64,000 bases of DNA from Varroa destructor (Eukaryota > Arthropoda > Arachnida > Mesostigmata > Varroidae): positions 56,928,982-56,992,981 of the forward strand of contig NW_019211456.1 in assembly GCF_002443255.2 (NCBI RefSeq). The letters are read 5' to 3'. Position 1 is the first letter of the stretch; every line of letters starts with the position of its first letter. The notes under the pieces were generated by a model that was not told the origin of the DNA, ran no database searches, and saw only the letters and a list, made by a program, of their open reading frames with translations. Shown one piece after another: positions 58,961-64,000 of this stretch. A program made the position numbers and the translations under genes.

Positions 58961-59899
58961 CTGCATCCATAATACCATGCCATTAGTATCATGCTAATGG
59001 AGGAGACAATGCATTTTAAAACGATGTACTAAGAACAAAAAAAGGAAATCTTCCAGAAAAAAACTTATTATCCAACTTCTTCATTTGACCGAGGTAGTCA
59101 AGTAGAGCATTTTCATCAAATATGAGTGTTAAAACGCATGCCCCTGAGACGGTTCGTGTTCGACCACGGTTTTCAATTCCTCGTTATTCGCAGGTTTCCT
59201 TCTCGGAATTTTTCTAACGGAAAATTTCTGACTAACTAATTTTTAAGAACTTTTACTCAATATATAAATAGCGCCATTTTAAAAACAAAACTCAATCAAA
59301 TAATTTTAATATTTAAGGCCAATTACACAGCATAAAAGTGAAATATCCTCAGCCGATTTTTGGCCTATGACCGCGGCATTATTCTATTTTACATTGGCAC
59401 ACTGTGTGTCGATAGGGATATCAACAAACATACTCGAACTACTGACAAATTACGTGATATGTAAAACTGACATAGCCTATTTCAACTACCGCCGGCGTGA
59501 TAGCGTGCTGCAATCGGATTTCAGTAAACCCAGTATTCATTTCGTGCGAATATCTCGAACTACGCACAACTCGCGCGTTCTGCTTCACTCTCTAACGCAA
59601 TAGTTACGCTATTAGTAGTAACGCTAATAGTAACGCTAAAGAACTAATTGAAATGAGTTTGACTTGTTTAAGTGTATTTTGATAATTTTACATGTTTCCG
59701 TACGTAGGGTGCTGAAACAAGAAAAGGAACAGATATAACTGAGGAACAGAAAACGCTGATTAGCGCATTGCTTCGTCAAAAACATACATAACGTAAAACT
59801 ACTGAAATATATTATGTTTGCCAATATTTAATGCTACGGATAAAAAGCTACGGAAAAACTCCTCCTGTCGTAAGGTAAAATCAATTACAAGAATCGAAA

Positions 59900-60745
59900 A
59901 GATGTACTACAGATTGAGAAAAGCATGCCTTTATCTACGGACTTCAAAAGGATAGTTCGTCTAGTACAACGTCATATGGAGCAGATCAAAAGACCGTGAG
60001 CTCGTTATCTTCGTTATGTCGAAAATTGCTTTGACGCCAACCTGAGAGGCTGGGTTCAGAAGCAGCAAATTTTTCAAGAAACATCGGTTGGACACTCGAA
60101 TGAAACAAGTTAATCTCCATCGAGCAAACCAAGCCAAAGATTGGACCATCGGAGAACTGAGCAAAATCTGTTTTCCAGTTTTATTTTAATTTGAAGTAAA
60201 GTTTGATATGCCTTCAGACGTTTTAAAGAACGATTTTTCTCCGGATCATGACGAAAATCAAACATGTCAAAAATTATAATGTGGTCCATAATTTGTAGCA
60301 AGGGTACCGGGATGATGTACATTGTGCAACGAATACAAGAGAAGCAGAAATATGGTAAGGTTGCAAGAAGGCAAGATGCTACCTCAGATACGAAAATTGT
60401 CCCCTGACGATGACTATGTCTTCATGTGCGATGGGGCGCTTTATTACAGAGCTCTAAGCGCCCCTTATCTATTTGTTGCCAATGGTATCCAGGTCTCGTT
60501 GTAACCTGCTTATTCGTCAGAGTTCAGTCTCATAAAGAAAGAATCTCTGGAAAATAGTAAAATGACGGGTTTGAGAAGAACAGAAGGTATCAAATGTTCC
60601 AGAGCTTCATGAAAAAATTACTAATGTGCGGCTAAAGGATCCACTTACAGCTGAAAGAGTCGAAAATTATATCAGAATCATGCCCGAAAGAGTTATCGCT
60701 CTAAAAGGCGGTGTCATAAAGTACTCATACTGGTAATTATATCAC
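59900..60745 (+). pseudogene. Decayed Tc1-like transposase relic
   Basis: On the plus strand, RMKQVNLHRANQAKDWTIGE (about 60097-60160) matches the Tc1 segment before the first catalytic Asp. DDYVFMCDGALYYRAL (60406-60450) matches the FMQDGAPCHRA block with the second Asp, and NGIQV, a stop, then PAYSSEFSLIKKESLEN matches the SPDLNPIENLW block. The end, MPERVIALKGGVIKYSYW (about 60680-60730), is the typical Tc1 C-terminus. Stops and frame changes make it dead. It is opposite in orientation to the two nearby mariners. Confidence 0.82.
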
Positions 60746-62700
60746 ATTGTTTGTTAAAAGTTTAAAAATTATCGGTGGCCTTCTATGTGAGGTACCGGCG
60801 TAAAGTGGAATAACGACGTCATTGTACGTCAGGAACCGTTTGAGAATGTCTCGTTTCAGTGCTAGGCCATTGGCTCTGAGAGTTGAAACCGTTTCATTGG
60901 GCTTGTCAATTTCATTAAACACCTACTGCGTATGCTACTCTATGTCCGTACGGGCATGGTTTGTCTTTACGGAAAAGGTACCTGAATATACAAATGTCTT
61001 GATTCAGCGTTCGGTAGTGCACTGTGCAAATGAATGTCAAACGAGAGAAAAATCGGGCCACGAGTAAAGACTAGACTGGTGCGTGCCTTCGCAGGACTAC
61101 ACCTCAGATGTGACAGCTACGGTGTCAGATGGATATCTGCTGCACGATGAATGGCCGCATTCATATTTATGGCTTGCGTTTGCCTGCGAACTCCGTACGG
61201 CTGCGCACGAACAGCTTAGCAGAGATGACATTCATTCTGCGCTTTTGCCTACAAATATGGATCATATTCTGTACAAGTCGTGCATTCGGGTTTTTTTTTG
61301 TTATTGCTAGAGTGAATGCAGTTATGTTGCCGCGTCTGTGTTTTGGGGTTTTTAATCTATCCGCACATAGCCCAGAAATTAATTTGTCCTGTGTTACAAG
61401 CAAGCGAGTCAAATTTTTCATACAGCCAGCCTATTTGCTACATCCATAATTACGGATGGGGTGACAAGTTTGATGCAATTTGAAGTTCATGGGCAAATTT
61501 CGAACAGTTTTAATATCTTTAAGCTGGCACTTGACGTACATCACAATTTTTTATAGATAAATTTTGAATGCATTGAGTTTCATATCACTTGCCTTCTTAC
61601 TGAGACCAAGACGCATTTCTGAAAAATCAATATATAAGATGTCCTTCCATAGTAAAGTAACACATTACTGTGACTGGCTTCTCTATCAGTAATCGACGTG
61701 CTGTAAATCGTATCCTTAGTAAATGTAGTAAGTGTCCGATATTCTTCTACTAATTGGTACTGTCGACTGAACAGTCTTTTATTTTGTTTGACAGAAAGAG
61801 AGATAAATATGATATATCACTGAATACCATTAGTCCTGATTCTACCATTAGTCTCTGACTCAGACGGCCAATATGGAGCTGAGCTTGCAACATTACATTT
61901 TATCTTTTTTACGACGTCGAATGTTGGCCGGTGAATCATATCAAGGATGGGTGTTGAGAACGAAGAAAAACAAAGCGAAAAAACATGTCTAGGGTGTCAT
62001 TGTTGCAAGAAAATTGGTCGAGCAATTTCCTAATGGGATGAAGATCTCCGGATCTCTGGAAACCTCCCTTATTTGTTTTGCACACAATCATTATCTAGGT
62101 AAAGCCGTTTCTATCTGCCCCGTGTCTTGTCTACGATACCTTCGTACCCGCTCAGCAACTCACTTTCAGGCGGAATTAAATGAAAATTAACGAGGTGCTG
62201 CAGGAAAGAGATTCTAAAAGTAGAAAAAAATCTGGATAAAGGATGTAGTCGACAGTCAGCACTGCGGTGCACAGCGTAGCGAAATAATTGCCACGGTAAA
62301 TGACGACTATCGTTTTTAACAATACAGTTCCGTATACTTTTTGTAAATATTATAACGAACGGTTGATTTGTTTTTGGCTAGCAGGTTTTTTCGACCGATA
62401 ATCAATCCTAGGCGCTTAGCGGATGGAACTTTGCTTCTTTGGATTCCTTTATTGCTTCGTTAAACAAACACGCGCTTATTACGTGCCAGCTATTCAATGA
62501 GCACACTGAATTATTTTTAGGTCGAGAACACTAAGATATTATTTCTGCTCCTACATTACATTGCCATAGAAAACAGCAGGCTTGAACGTTGACAGCGTCC
62601 ACGACATTGATCCTTATGCATACACCCACCGTTATAGTGGCTTATACCACTTTATAGCTTCTCTGTCTTCGCCGACAGGCTCTCATTTACTCAAACTACA
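60746..62700. other. No gene recognised
   Basis: There are plus-strand frames of 75-106 codons at 61083-61449 without any family motif and with two frames open at once, which argues for chance. The remainder is AT-rich and unremarkable. Confidence 0.55.
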
Positions 62701-64000
62701 GTGCGTATATATAGGGCGACTATAGCAGTAGCATGTTTGTGCGCTTTTTGTTCCTTCTCCTAAAAATAGGGAAAAGGAGTTTTGGGATCGAAAATTTACA
62801 AGGAGAACGATGATGCATCCCCATCATCGCAGTTGCAACCTTTAGCATTATCGTCGCTGCTGTTGATGTTATCGACACCGTTTGATTCGCCCTGAGTGGA
62901 TCGATAAAGAACTTCCGTGGTTTTTTCGCTTTGCAGCTGAAGTATCCGAACGAAATTACACAATGGCTGTTATGAGAACGACGGACAAAAGCGCGAATGC
63001 GCTAACGAGGTTTCAAGCCACACGATGTTCAGTGCAGATCAACTGCGGCAACATCTGCCGAGGCTGCAGTGCGGAAAAAGCAGACGAATCTGCATTGTGG
63101 CTTCAGCTCTTCAGCTTTTATCCCAGTGCTCTTCTCCGGCCTGAACCTCGCCTCGTATTTAAGTGCATCCAGCTACATTCGAGCTACACCAGCAGCTATC
63201 GAAACGCGAAACATCGAGTTGACAAAACGCCTTCCAACACAGCCAATGATAAGGTCATGTAGAGAAAACAGAGCACTGTTAGAGAAGTGTCCCAGGCGAT
63301 CAGCTACCTCATGAAGTGGCAACAGCGATGGCGGTGGCATCGATTCCGTTGTCTGGTTCGTTTCTTGGCGACGCTATTGAACTGCATTGTGAAAGAGGCC
63401 AGCACTAGCTTCGCTCAAACTGCTGTTGTTGTTGTAGCTGTCTGCTGCTGCATGGGCCGATCTGCTGAGCGCGTCGTTACGCTTGTGCCGAAATCTCTAC
63501 CTTTGTTTTTCTCACTTTCGAGATGATCGATGTGTCGAGAGTTTTGCTGATTTTAGTGATTTCGGCGTCAGCGAACGTACAAATGAGAATGTCGTTCAGC
63601 ATAGCCTAGCTTCGGACGTGCTGCTGCCAGCAAAACGGAAACGCGATCAACTTCACGAACGAACGGTCGCTGATGGAAAATGAAATGGATTAAACAACGA
63701 TCGATGGAAGGAAACCGCGCAGTCAGGATAAATCAGCGGGAAAGAATAATAGTCCAACACAGCGACGCATAAAAATGAACGAATACGTTCGGGCAGGGAT
63801 CCGGTTAAGAAGTAGATAGAGACGGCAAGAAAAAGTGAAAAAAGTACGGTCGATGCAGAAGAGTACAGTTACGTGCGGTAATCAGCCATGACTAAGAGCC
63901 TTTGCCAACTGACCAGTTACGGCTGGCTGAGTGAGCGAGTGGGTGGTCATTTCGTTGGTTGTATGCGTAGCGTTGTGTGGATGCGGGACCTTGCGTGGGC
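62701..64000. other. GC-richer region with CAG/CAA trinucleotides, possible promoter or 5' UTR
   Basis: The GC content rises to the right edge. The minus strand has CAGCAGCAGACAGCTACAAC (opposite 63431-63451), typical of arthropod 5' UTRs. GCGTATATATAGGGCG at 62703 looks TATA-box-like. Overlapping plus-strand frames of 66-126 codons have no domain. It could be the promoter and first exon of the GPCR (minus), or the start of a gene beyond the edge. Confidence 0.3.

Noticed and set aside
62882..63683. Four overlapping plus-strand frames of 66-126 codons
   Set aside because: They overlap in different frames, have no domains and lie in GC-rich, UTR-like DNA.

Overview
This window is nuclear DNA of an animal, most likely an arthropod. 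The evidence is split genes with GT-AG introns, Polycomb EED, a Tre1/Moody-type class A receptor, a FUS/Cabeza-type RNA-binding protein, and several decayed mariner/Tc1 transposons. A parasitiform mite is my best guess from composition and intron style, but nothing in the sequence proves it. I see no bacterial features, CRISPR arrays or rRNA. Two runs of exactly 100 N (15674-15773 and 43371-43470) are assembly gaps of unknown true size.

Layout, left to right. Positions 1-16129 hold no recognisable exon and are probably one huge intron of the Cabeza/FUS-like gene on the minus strand, whose visible exons lie at 16130-20207. Its RRM is cut at a splice donor at 16130 and the rest must lie beyond the left edge. 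A 1.3 kb decayed ORF (17579-18909), possibly an old viral insertion, sits inside this gene. GID8 of the CTLH ubiquitin ligase follows on the plus strand (21692-23625, three exons, 243 aa). EED of PRC2 is on the minus strand (27570-31741, seven exons, 437 aa), with a truncated mariner in one intron. Xylulokinase (XYLB) is on the plus strand (34614-42145, seven exons, 556 aa). A Tre1/Moody-like GPCR is on the minus strand (42453-50565), with TM2 to TM7 and a probable tail exon visible but the exon carrying TM1 not found. The right third (50566-64000) has no convincing host gene. It carries two decayed mariners, one decayed Tc1-like element, a strong hairpin and GC-richer CAG/CAA-bearing DNA near the right end.

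The genes alternate in direction. Cabeza-like/GID8 and EED/XYLB are head-to-head pairs sharing 1.5 kb and 2.9 kb of upstream DNA. GID8/EED and XYLB/GPCR are tail-to-tail pairs. The encoded functions (RNA binding, protein degradation, chromatin silencing, pentulose phosphorylation, cell migration/barrier signalling) are unrelated housekeeping or developmental roles, not one pathway. I found no convincing new system. The items most worth a second look are the decayed ORF in the Cabeza-like gene, the phase-1 Gly splice pattern of XYLB, the overlapping micro-uORF at XYLB, the EED aromatic-cage change and the transposon cluster at 55-61 kb.
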